The translations under genes and the position numbers were made by a program. Shown here in pieces: positions 6,675-12,752 of a stretch of DNA of 12,752 nt. Location of the stretch: positions 1-12,752 of the forward strand of contig JANXLS010000287.1 in NCBI GenBank assembly GCA_025355035.1, read 5' to 3'. This DNA is from Planctomycetota bacterium. GTDB lineage: Bacteria; Planctomycetota; SZUA-567; H5-PLA8. The notes beneath the pieces were generated by a model, which saw only the letters and a program-made list of their open reading frames with translations, searched no databases and had not been told where the DNA came from. Position 1 is the stretch's first letter; each line of letters starts with the position of its first letter.

Positions 6675-7712
6675 CTACCGCACAATCCGCAACCCGCCAC
6701 CCTTCATCAGCGTCTCCACTTCCCCACGCGTAATGATGGCAAAATCCCCCGCCAGCGAATGCTTCAACGCGCTCGCCGCCACCGCGAACCGGATCGCGTG
6801 ATCGTAGTCCCCCGGTTTGATCAGCAGCGCGCTCAACAATCCACCCGCAAAGCTGTCGCCGCCGCCCACGCGATCGACAATTTCAAGCTGATACTTCGGC
6901 GCTTCAAAGAACCTCTTCGTCGCCGCATCGTAATACAATCCCCACCAATCGTTGAACCAAACCGATTTGTTCTGCCGCAGCGTAATCGCCACGCTTTTGA
7001 ATCCAAATTTCTCAACAAGTTGCTTCGACACATCGCGATAACTGTCCGCTTCAACGTTCTCGAATTTATCGTCGCCCGCCGTATGCCCCTCGATGCCGAA
7101 CACAACCTTCGTGTCCTCTTCCGTCGTGATCAGCAGATCAACGTACTGCATAAACGGCTCCTGAATCGCCCGCGCTTCCGCCGGCGACCACAGCTTCGAG
7201 CGGTAATTCAAATCGTAGCTGACTTCCACGCCCGCCGTCTTCGCCGCCTTCAATGCTTCCAGCGTCGTCTCCGCCGCACTCGCCGACAGCGCCGGCGTGA
7301 TCCCCGAAATATGAAACCGCTTGACGCCCGCGAAGACTTCCTTCCAATTCACATCGCCCGGCTTGATCATGCTGATCGCACTGCCCGCCCGATCATACAG
7401 CACCGCCGCCGCACGAGGGCTCGCGCCTTGCTCAAGAAAATACAACCCGCAGCGCCCCTCTTTCGTCATCGCGACATACTGATCATCCACCCCCTGCTCA
7501 CGCGCCTTCCCCACCAACAACCGCCCCAGCGGATTATCCGGCAACCGACTCACCCAAGCCGATGAAAATCCCAGCCGCGAGCAACACACCGCCACATTCA
7601 ATTCGCCGCCACCCACGGTGATATTGAACGCCTGAGCCTGCTCCGTGCGCAAATCGTTTTGAGGCACAAAGCGCAACATCGCTTCACCAAAAGTAACCAC
7701 GTCGTGAGCCAT
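6675..7712 (-). CDS. kdgK: 2-keto-3-deoxygluconate kinase-like PfkB sugar kinase
   Basis: This PfkB/ribokinase-family enzyme of 345 residues is expected to phosphorylate 2-keto-3-deoxygluconate to KDPG with ATP, feeding the Entner-Doudoroff aldolase step during breakdown of uronates or other sugar acids. It starts VVTFGEAMLRF, has the N-terminal PfkB motif GGGELNVA (34-41), the substrate-lid region YFLEQGASPRAAAVLYDRAGSAIS (about 91-114), SYDLNYRSKLW (165-175), and the C-terminal DRVGGGDSFAGG (280-291) with catalytic Asp286. The anion-hole motif is GGGD where most relatives have GAGD, a mild change. Overall it resembles the Thermotoga KDG kinase, recalled from memory. The start at 7712 was chosen over an upstream ATG (7805) because AAGGA lies seven bases before it (7720-7724) and the family begins there. 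The leader contains an AT-rich near-palindrome. The exact substrate could be a related keto sugar. Confidence 0.9.
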   Translation of the reverse strand: MAHDVVTFGEAMLRFVPQNDLRTEQAQAFNITVGGGELNVAVCCSRLGFSSAWVSRLPDNPLGRLLVGKAREQGVDDQYVAMTKEGRCGLYFLEQGASPRAAAVLYDRAGSAISMIKPGDVNWKEVFAGVKRFHISGITPALSASAAETTLEALKAAKTAGVEVSYDLNYRSKLWSPAEARAIQEPFMQYVDLLITTEEDTKVVFGIEGHTAGDDKFENVEADSYRDVSKQLVEKFGFKSVAITLRQNKSVWFNDWWGLYYDAATKRFFEAPKYQLEIVDRVGGGDSFAGGLLSALLIKPGDYDHAIRFAVAASALKHSLAGDFAIITRGEVETLMKGGGLRIVR

Positions 7713-7732
7713 CGTTCGTTCCTTACAAATGA

Positions 7733-7750
7733 GTTTTTTAAAGCTTAAAA
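7733..7750. promoter_or_regulatory. AT-rich near-palindrome in the kinase leader
   Basis: TTTTTTAAAGCTTAAAAA is centred on the palindrome AAGCTT with flanking T and A runs and one central mismatch. It lies about nine bases upstream of the kinase ribosome site. It could be an operator for a sugar-responsive repressor or just an AT-rich leader; nothing in the window decides this. Confidence 0.2.
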
Positions 7751-7800
7751 AGTCACTAACTATGCACGGACTGGATGCCAATTTGAAGTAAAAAATGTCT

Positions 7801-7899
7801 TTCAATTCGCAAGTGCCGCTCCCCTCTCCCCTTGAGGGAGAGGGCCGACGAGCGCTGCCCTTCGCGCTCGCGGGGTGAGGGGTAAACGCGAGTCAATCC
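7801..7899 (+). repeat. Intergenic MITE-like repeat, copy C (strongest hairpin)
   Basis: The core runs from CCCTCTCCC (7822-7830), loop CTTGA, to GGGAGAGGG (7836-7844), a perfect nine-pair stem. A second stem, CGAGCG/CGCTCG (7849-7854 with 7865-7870), and GCGGGGTGAGGGG follow. The right end, CGCGAGTCAATC, matches the family end. The left terminal repeat is poorly kept. It sits upstream of the kinase gene and downstream of the terminator of the small basic gene. Confidence 0.72.
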
Positions 7900-7938
7900 C
7901 GAGCGTCAAGAACAAAGGAACACATTCCATGAACCCAT

Positions 7939-7965
7939 AAAAAATGCGAGCCGTGAGCTCGCATT
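7939..7965 (-). terminator. Intrinsic terminator of the small basic gene
   Basis: On the minus strand AATGCGAGC, loop TCACG, GCTCGCATT form a perfect nine-pair stem, followed directly by a T run (A run at 7939-7944 on the plus strand). It is about 47 bases after the stop of the small basic gene, which is the usual arrangement. Confidence 0.9.
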
Positions 7966-8011
7966 GAATTGAACCTATGAAGAGAACGCGCAGGGTCTTC
8001 CTGCTGAACTG

Positions 8012-8296
8012 TTATGCAGTTGCGGCAGGCGCGGCCGGAGCCGCCGGCTTGACACCGGTCTTGTGCGGCTGCAAGCGATACGCTTCGCTCAGCAACTTGC
8101 GCTGCGCGCGCTTCACGCGCTTCTTTGCACTGCGCACCTTCGGGTCCTGGTGATTGGCCTTGCCATCTTTCGTGGCGGCAGCAACGCGCTTGGACAATTT
8201 GGCCTTGCGGTCGTCGATCGTCTTCTTGATCGCGATGACTGTCTTGGCTTCCGCAGGGGGCTTCGGGTGCGGCTTTGTAACTTTTGACTTCGCCAT
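8012..8296 (-). CDS. Small, very basic lysine-rich protein, unknown
   Basis: This gene encodes 94 residues with 19 Lys and 7 Arg against 6 acidic residues, and no Cys or Trp. Residues 1-20 are Lys/Pro-rich (KPHPKPPAEAK). The middle (about 22-75) should be helical, with a strongly basic patch VRSAKKRVKRAQRKLL. The tail is Pro/Ala-rich (PAAPAAPAATA), as in bacterial histone H1-like proteins. It has no membrane segment or signal. A nucleic-acid-binding role (nucleoid or ribosome) fits the charge, but I do not recognise the family; it is not ribosomal protein S20 by sequence. It is supported as a gene by its own strong terminator (7939-7965) and a separate AT-rich upstream gap of 127 bases after recJ. 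AAAGG lies about 13 bases before the ATG, rather far. The 127-base gap (8297-8423) shows no clear promoter boxes. Confidence 0.8.
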   Translation of the reverse strand: MAKSKVTKPHPKPPAEAKTVIAIKKTIDDRKAKLSKRVAAATKDGKANHQDPKVRSAKKRVKRAQRKLLSEAYRLQPHKTGVKPAAPAAPAATA

Positions 8297-8423
8297 GTGA
8301 CTTTAAAAACCTTTCAAAAAACAACACGTATGAAAATCAGAGGCTTCTAGACTACTGGCTGCGTTCAAAAATTCAACATGAAGATTGATTAAATTAAAAA
8401 GAAAATTTCAAATCACCTTCTTT

Positions 8424-10244
8424 TTATTCACAAATCCGATGCGACTCCAGCAGCATCTCCACATTGCTCTCCCCCCTAAAGGTGTTCAGCTTCGGACGAA
8501 ACGCGATATCCAGATTCCGCCGCTGCGTGCAATCGCACAGCGCGTTGTAATGCTCCGCGTAATTGAACGCCACCACGCGCCGCGAATTCGCCCCCTGCCG
8601 CGCAAAAAATTGAACGTGCTTCTCGTCCTTCCCCATCAATCGCGGCGGTGCCGGAAGTTCCGCGCTGCACACCGCCAGCATCGGACGCGGGTTGCCCATC
8701 CCGCACGGCTCGAACAGTTCCAACTCCTCAACCAACTTCGGCGTCAAATGCCCCAGCTCGATCCGCGAATCGATCGTCATCCGCGGAATCAAATCCTCCT
8801 CGCCCACCATCCCGAAAACAGCCGCCTCGAATTGGATGCGAAACGCGTCGATATGTTCCGCGCGAATCGTCAACCCCGCCGCTGCCGCATGTCCGCCAAA
8901 CGTCACGAGCAACTCCGACGATTGATGCATCGCGTCATGCAGATTCAAATTCCGAATCGACCGCCCCGACCCGCTCGCGACGCCGCTCTCCTTATTAATG
9001 GCAAGCAATAATGCCGGACGATAAAACTCTTCGACAATCCGCGACGCCGCAATCCCAATCACGCCTTGATGCCAACCCTCCGACGCCAGCACAAAGCCCC
9101 GGCAATGCGGCCGGGCAGCCAACGTCGCCTGCGCCTGAGCGCGCGCTTCTGCGATGATGTTCTCCTCAATCTTCTGCCGCTCCGAATTGAACGCTTCCAA
9201 CTTCTGCGCCAACTCCGCCGCACGCGTTGTCGAAGACGTCAGCAACAATTCCAGCGCATCGTTCGCGCTCCCGCATCGCCCCGCGGCGTTGATGCGCGGA
9301 GCCACCCGAAAGCCCACATCGCCTGGCGAAATCGCCCCTTTGTCTTTCGCAAATTTATCGTTCGGGTCCGGCAGCAATCGCGCCATCTCCAACAGCGCCC
9401 GCAACCCCGGCTGCTTTGTCGATAGCAACAACTTTAAACCGTGATGTACGAGCACGCGATTCTCATCCACCAGCGGCACGACATCCGCGACGGTTCCTAT
9501 CGCCGCCAGCGCCATCGCCTCAATTAAAAATGCGCGAAACTCCGGCGACACTTTTTTGCTCTGCGAAAAATGAACCGACAGCGCCCACACCAATTTGAAC
9601 GTTAACCCCGCCCCGCACAATTCTGAAAACGGATACGTATTGCCCGCGTCCGTGCGCTTCGGATTAATCACCGCCACCGCGCGCGGCAACACTTCGCCCG
9701 GCAAATGATGATCGACCACAATGCAATCAATCCCTTCCGCGTTCATCGCATCGATTGGATCGACCGCCGAAATCCCGTTATCGAGCGTGATCACCAGTGC
9801 CGGTTTTTTCGCGAGAATATCCTTCACCGCCTGATCCGCGAGTCCGTAGCCGTTCTTGCGCTCAGGCACCATCGCCTCAAACGTCACTGGCGTCTGCGGT
9901 TTCGTCCCCAGAAATTCGAAGTAGCGAGCCAGCAACGCCGTCGATGTCACACCGTCCGCGTCATAGTCGCCAAAGATCACAATCCGTTGTTTTTTCGCAA
10001 TGGCTTCCGCGATGCGCGCAACAGCTTTTTCGATGTCCGGAAGTTTCGCCGGATCGTGCAGCAGATCCATGCGCCGGGACAAAAACGCTTCCGCCCCTTC
10101 AGGCGTTTTGAATCCCCGATGCAACAAAATACGCGCTGAAATTTCAGAGATTTTTAAGCCCGAGCACAACGCGCCAATCGACGCATCATCCGTCGTTCGC
10201 GAAGCAAATTCCCATTGGCGCGGAGCAGAAGAATGTCGTGCCAT
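8424..10244 (-). CDS. recJ: Single-stranded-DNA-specific exonuclease RecJ
   Basis: This 5'-3' single-strand DNA exonuclease acts in RecF-type recombination, mismatch repair and base excision repair. It has 606 residues, a normal length for the family. DHH-family motifs appear in order: FGDYDADGVTST (91-102), LDNG (154-157), VDHH (177-180), IGTVADVVPL (249-258) and RVAPRINAAGR (313-323). The DHHA1 domain contains GWHQGVIGIAASRI (390-403) and GGHAAAAG (450-457). The OB-fold tail shows EPCGMGNPRP (512-521). All Mn-binding Asp and His residues are present. The start at 10244 has GGAG 11 bases upstream and gives the usual MARHSSAPRQW-style N-terminus ahead of the first motif. Repeat copy D lies between it and the gene upstream on the same strand, so it is probably transcribed separately or through the repeat. 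No terminator was found after its stop at 8424. Confidence 0.96.
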   Translation of the reverse strand: MARHSSAPRQWEFASRTTDDASIGALCSGLKISEISARILLHRGFKTPEGAEAFLSRRMDLLHDPAKLPDIEKAVARIAEAIAKKQRIVIFGDYDADGVTSTALLARYFEFLGTKPQTPVTFEAMVPERKNGYGLADQAVKDILAKKPALVITLDNGISAVDPIDAMNAEGIDCIVVDHHLPGEVLPRAVAVINPKRTDAGNTYPFSELCGAGLTFKLVWALSVHFSQSKKVSPEFRAFLIEAMALAAIGTVADVVPLVDENRVLVHHGLKLLLSTKQPGLRALLEMARLLPDPNDKFAKDKGAISPGDVGFRVAPRINAAGRCGSANDALELLLTSSTTRAAELAQKLEAFNSERQKIEENIIAEARAQAQATLAARPHCRGFVLASEGWHQGVIGIAASRIVEEFYRPALLLAINKESGVASGSGRSIRNLNLHDAMHQSSELLVTFGGHAAAAGLTIRAEHIDAFRIQFEAAVFGMVGEEDLIPRMTIDSRIELGHLTPKLVEELELFEPCGMGNPRPMLAVCSAELPAPPRLMGKDEKHVQFFARQGANSRRVVAFNYAEHYNALCDCTQRRNLDIAFRPKLNTFRGESNVEMLLESHRICE

Positions 10245-10270
10245 CAGTACGCGATCTCCAATTAAAGTTT

Positions 10271-10404
10271 ACCCCTCTCCTGTTGGGAGGCGGCCGACGA
10301 GGGCTGCCGGTCGCGCTCGCGGGGTGAAGGGAAAGCGTGAGATTTTAGCAATGCTCTGAATTAGTACAACGCTCGCTTCGCGCAGAAACCCGCGCACGTT
10401 CAAT
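10271..10404 (+). repeat. Intergenic MITE-like repeat, copy D
   Basis: The core CCCCTCTCCTGTTGGGAGG...GGCCGACGAGGGCTGCC...GCGCTCGCGGGGTGAAGGG (10272-10331) is close to copy C. CTCTCCTGTTGGGAG folds into a short hairpin. A possible family right end, GCGCACGTTCAAT, is at 10392-10404, two bases before the stop of the next gene. The left terminal repeat is not seen. It fills the gap between recJ and the small protein gene. Confidence 0.65.
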
Positions 10405-10405
10405 G

Positions 10406-10837
10406 CTACAGAATCTTCTTCGGTTTCTTCTTCTTGAAACTTTTCTCGATCTCCTCAGCACATCCCGTCAAATTAAAAATCGCGCCTTCGAACGCGTCGA
10501 ACGTCAGCCCGCCGATAAAAATCGCCATCGACAATTCGTACCGTTTCTCCACCGAACACACCGCGACGCAATGGTCCCAACATATCTGCAGCGTCGTCTG
10601 AAAAATCTCGACGGCCTCGTCAAACCGCGCCTCCGGCATCTCGCCCGTCCGCGTCGTGATGCAAACCAAATCGTTATGCTCATCGACCCACGCCAGCGCG
10701 TCGAACGGCCGACCGCCGACGCTGAACAACACCCGCGAATCTTCCGCGACCTGGATGCTCACCGCCGGCTGCTCCAGCGCGCGGCAGTAGTCGGTGATTT
10801 TTTCGAGAAAGTATTTTCGTTCCAGTTCGTAGTCCAT
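10406..10837 (-). CDS. Small alpha/beta protein, possibly YbjN/CesT-like
   Basis: This gene encodes 143 residues from MDYELERKYF. A first amphipathic helix (about 2-18) is followed by beta-prone strands (VSIQVAED, RVLFSVGG, DALAWVDE, DLVCITTR), a helix (ARFDEAVEIFQTTLQI), more strands (CVAVCSVEKRYELSMAIFIGG), a helix (DAFEGAIFNLTGCAEEIEKS) and a basic tail KKKKPKK. This order recalls the YbjN / type III secretion chaperone fold, but that is a guess by pattern. It has no signal peptide. The start at 10837 has no Shine-Dalgarno sequence. In-frame ATGs at 10882 and 10918 would add residues encoded by repeat copy E, and the one at 10882 has GAGG seven bases upstream (10890-10893). The shorter start was chosen because the extension is repeat-derived. 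The gene is divergent from tex. Confidence 0.7.
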   Translation of the reverse strand: MDYELERKYFLEKITDYCRALEQPAVSIQVAEDSRVLFSVGGRPFDALAWVDEHNDLVCITTRTGEMPEARFDEAVEIFQTTLQICWDHCVAVCSVEKRYELSMAIFIGGLTFDAFEGAIFNLTGCAEEIEKSFKKKKPKKIL

Positions 10838-10874
10838 TTTTACAAGGATAAACGCTGCACCCCGGGACTGCAAG

Positions 10875-10910
10875 CGAGCCATTCCCGTTCCTCTCCTGTT
10901 GGAGAGAATG
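10875..10910 (+). repeat. Intergenic repeat, copy E (left half only)
   Basis: GCGAGCCATTCCCGTTCCTC and then CTCCTGTTGGAGAG match the left half of the family; compare GCGAGC...CCGTTG...CTCTCCTGTTGG in copy A. The GCGGGGTGAGGG half and both ends are missing, so this is a truncated copy. CTCTCCTGTTGGAGAG itself forms a six-pair hairpin (CTCTCC/GGAGAG). It lies in the divergent gap between the small protein gene and tex. Confidence 0.6.
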
Positions 10911-11070
10911 AAAAGCACGGCACGATTACGGTTTTGCGCGATCCATCCAACCGCACCATTATTTCGCTTTCATTCATAAACCTTCGAATTTTCAGTACAC
11001 TCTGACGCCGCATTGACTACACTGTTACGCTCTAATTAGTTTCTAGGCCGGGTGTGGAAGAGGTAGATAC

Positions 11071-12752
11071 ATGGACGTCAATAAACGAATAGCGGAAACG
11101 CTGAAGCTGGATCTCAACAAAGTCGAAGGCGCCGTGGCGCTGCTTAAAGAGGGCGCATCGATCGCCTTCCTTGCGCATTACCGCCGTGGTAAAACCGGAG
11201 GGCTTGACGAGGCGACCTTGTCGCGCGTCAAAGAAAAGCTCGACGATTTCACCGACGATGAAGTGCGACGCGAAACCGCGTTGAAGTCGATTCGCGACGG
11301 CGGCAAGCTCTCGCCCGAACTCGACGAGAAAATCCAGAAGGCCACCTCGCGTGATGAACTCGAAGACCTCTACATGGCCTTCCGCTCTCGTCGCCGTACG
11401 CGTTCCAACGCCGCCAAGCACAAAGGCCTCGAACCGCTCGCAGACATCATCGTCAAGCAGGAGACCGGCACCGCGACGCCGGACGAAATCGTCAAGCCGT
11501 TCGTCAGTGAAGAGAAGGGCGTCAAAGACATCCAGGAAGCACTCGCCGGCGCGCGCGACATTCTCGCTGAGAACATAGCCGAAGAACCCGCCTGCCGCAA
11601 AATCGCCCGCGACCTACTTATTAATGAGGGCAAGATCACGACGAAAGCGCGCGAAGGCGCTGACCTGACGAAGGGCAAGTACGCCGCGTTCGCGACCTTC
11701 TCCGAACCGATCGCCAAAGTCCCCGGCCACCGCTTGCTCGCCGCCATGCGTGGCGCGTCCGAAAAGCAGCTCTATCTTTCGCTCGATGCACCAAAGGAAA
11801 AAGTGCTCGCCGATCTGAAGGCCATAGTCATCACCAACGCCGAAGCGCCGCTGAAAGCCGAACTCGCGCTCGCCGTCGAAGAAAGCTACGAACGCCTGCT
11901 CGGCCCGGCGCTCGACAACGATCTACGCCTGGAATTGAAACGTAACGCCGAAAACGAAGCGATCGACGTCTTCGCCAAAAACCTTCGCGCGATTTTGTTG
12001 CAGGCACCGTTCGGCGGGAAAGCAGTTCTCGCCATCGGCCCGGCCACAAAAGCACCGTGGAAAATCGCGGTGGTCGGACCCTGCGGGAAAACGCTCGTCC
12101 ACACCACCCTTCATCCCAACAAGGACGACGACGAAAAGAAGAAAGCCACTGACGAAATTGTCAAGCTCGTCAAAGAACACAATGTCGCCGCATTAGCGAT
12201 CGTCAACGGCAACGGCGCGAAGGAAGCCGACACGCTCGTCCGCGACGCCTTCAAGGCCGCTGAAATCTGCGGCCTTCCGCGCGTCCCGATCCACGAAGGC
12301 GCCTCTGCCGCTTATGCTGCAACCGCCCACGCCCGCGAAGAATTGCCCGACGCCGACAACGCCATGCGCACGACCGTTTCGATCGGCCGCCGCTTGCAAA
12401 ACCCGCTCGCTGAAATCCTCAAGCTGGATCTCAAGACGATCCCGCTCGGCCAATTTCAGCACGATGTCGATCAGGCAGCGCTGCAACGCAAGCTCGAAGA
12501 GACCGCCCGCTCCGTCGTCGCACAAGTCGGTGCCAACGTCAATTCCTCCAGCGAAGCCGTCCTCCGCTACGTCCCGGGATTGAACGCTGAATTGGCGAAG
12601 GCCATCGTCGCCAAGCGCAAAGAAGCGCCGTTCAAAACGCGCGAAGAATTGAAGTCCGTCGCCGGGATCGATGCCAAAATCTTCGAACACGCCGCCGGTT
12701 TCCTCCGGGTCTCCGAATCTGAAAACGTGCTCGACACGACTGCGATTCATCC
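11071..12752 (+). CDS. tex: Tex/Spt6-like RNA-binding transcription accessory protein, 3' end outside window
   Basis: 560 complete codons are visible before the right edge; full Tex proteins are over 700 residues, so the C-terminal S1 domain is missing. The N-terminal Tex domain shows LLKEGASIAFLAHYRRGKTG, the LDEATL segment and ELEDLYMAFRSRRRTR...GLEPLA. The YqgF (RNase H-like) domain begins near residue 318 but reads AIGPATKAPWKIAVVG where Tex normally has GLDPGxRTGxKxAVVD, so two Asp are Gly. The Glu in IHEGAS (residue 409) remains. VSIGRRLQNPLAEILK, GQFQHDVDQ and the helix-hairpin-helix region (about 482-550, ending EHAAGFLRVSE) are clear. Tex binds nucleic acid and the transcription machinery. 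This copy is probably a binding rather than nuclease form, as in Spt6. The ATG at 11071 has GGAAGAGG seven bases upstream (11056-11063). Confidence 0.94.
   Translation, partial: MDVNKRIAETLKLDLNKVEGAVALLKEGASIAFLAHYRRGKTGGLDEATLSRVKEKLDDFTDDEVRRETALKSIRDGGKLSPELDEKIQKATSRDELEDLYMAFRSRRRTRSNAAKHKGLEPLADIIVKQETGTATPDEIVKPFVSEEKGVKDIQEALAGARDILAENIAEEPACRKIARDLLINEGKITTKAREGADLTKGKYAAFATFSEPIAKVPGHRLLAAMRGASEKQLYLSLDAPKEKVLADLKAIVITNAEAPLKAELALAVEESYERLLGPALDNDLRLELKRNAENEAIDVFAKNLRAILLQAPFGGKAVLAIGPATKAPWKIAVVGPCGKTLVHTTLHPNKDDDEKKKATDEIVKLVKEHNVAALAIVNGNGAKEADTLVRDAFKAAEICGLPRVPIHEGASAAYAATAHAREELPDADNAMRTTVSIGRRLQNPLAEILKLDLKTIPLGQFQHDVDQAALQRKLEETARSVVAQVGANVNSSSEAVLRYVPGLNAELAKAIVAKRKEAPFKTREELKSVAGIDAKIFEHAAGFLRVSESENVLDTTAIH

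Noticed and set aside
5545..6801. Plus-strand open frame of 418 residues across the dehydrogenase
   Set aside because: Its translation is extremely Arg/Pro-rich and runs over the dehydrogenase gene, a repeat copy and the kinase end. It is a base-composition artefact.
3152..7712. Single sugar-catabolism operon of pgi, dehydrogenase and kinase
   Set aside because: An apparently acquired gene, a REPIN-like element, repeat copy B and a separate pgi promoter region and terminator lie between them, so shared transcription is not supported.
8012..8296. Ribosomal protein S20 (rpsT)
   Set aside because: Size and charge are similar, but the N-terminal S20 pattern and the overall residue order are not there.
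3021..10910. CRISPR array
   Set aside because: Repeats are not tandem, are far apart, vary in length, and are separated by whole genes. There are no uniform spacers and no cas genes.
11013..11038. Promoter TTGACT...TAATTA before tex
   Set aside because: The boxes look good singly but the spacer is only 14 bases, too short for a standard sigma-70 promoter. No better pair was clear.

Overview
The window appears to be bacterial chromosome, fairly GC-rich and gene-dense, with three strand blocks. Positions 1-2882 hold three plus-strand genes. Positions 3152-10837 hold seven minus-strand genes. From 11071 to the right edge runs a plus-strand tex gene cut by the window. There are no tRNA, rRNA, CRISPR, transposase or phage genes. 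The taxon cannot be fixed from this sequence. The PilX-like secreted operon, the many hairpin repeats between genes and the protein styles fit a member of the Planctomycetes-Verrucomicrobia group, and I lean to Verrucomicrobia with low confidence.

Left block (1-2882): an apparent operon with gaps of 28 and 25 bases. It holds the 3' end of an unknown gene, a 649-residue PilX-like surface protein with one N-terminal membrane segment and tandem EF-hand-type calcium loops, and a 180-residue membrane-anchored coiled-coil protein. It is probably the end of a pilus or secretion-related cluster that starts outside the window.

Middle block (3152-10837, minus strand): glucose-6-phosphate isomerase (pgi), an AT-richer minimal nucleotidyltransferase, a short-chain dehydrogenase very like HSD17B14 / L-fucose dehydrogenase, a 2-keto-3-deoxygluconate-type PfkB kinase, a very basic 94-residue protein with its own strong terminator, the RecJ exonuclease, and a small unrecognised alpha/beta protein. 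Pgi, the dehydrogenase and the kinase are all sugar enzymes, but gaps, repeats and terminators separate them, so they are neighbours rather than one clear operon.

Right block: tex, encoding a Tex/Spt6-like RNA-binding protein. Its RNase H-like (YqgF) domain has lost the usual acidic residues. The S1 domain lies beyond the edge.

The most distinctive feature is the intergenic space. Five copies, some partial, of one repeat family occur at 3021, 6491, 7801, 10271 and 10875. They share a CTCTCCTGTTGG / GCGGGGTGARGG core, and the two best copies have imperfect 13-base terminal inverted repeats, as in a MITE. A different, REPIN-like element with near-perfect 22-base inverted ends lies at 4899-4997, immediately downstream of the AT-rich nucleotidyltransferase gene. 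I found no convincing new multi-gene system. The repeat family, the calcium-loop pilus-like protein and the degenerate Tex are the items most worth following up.
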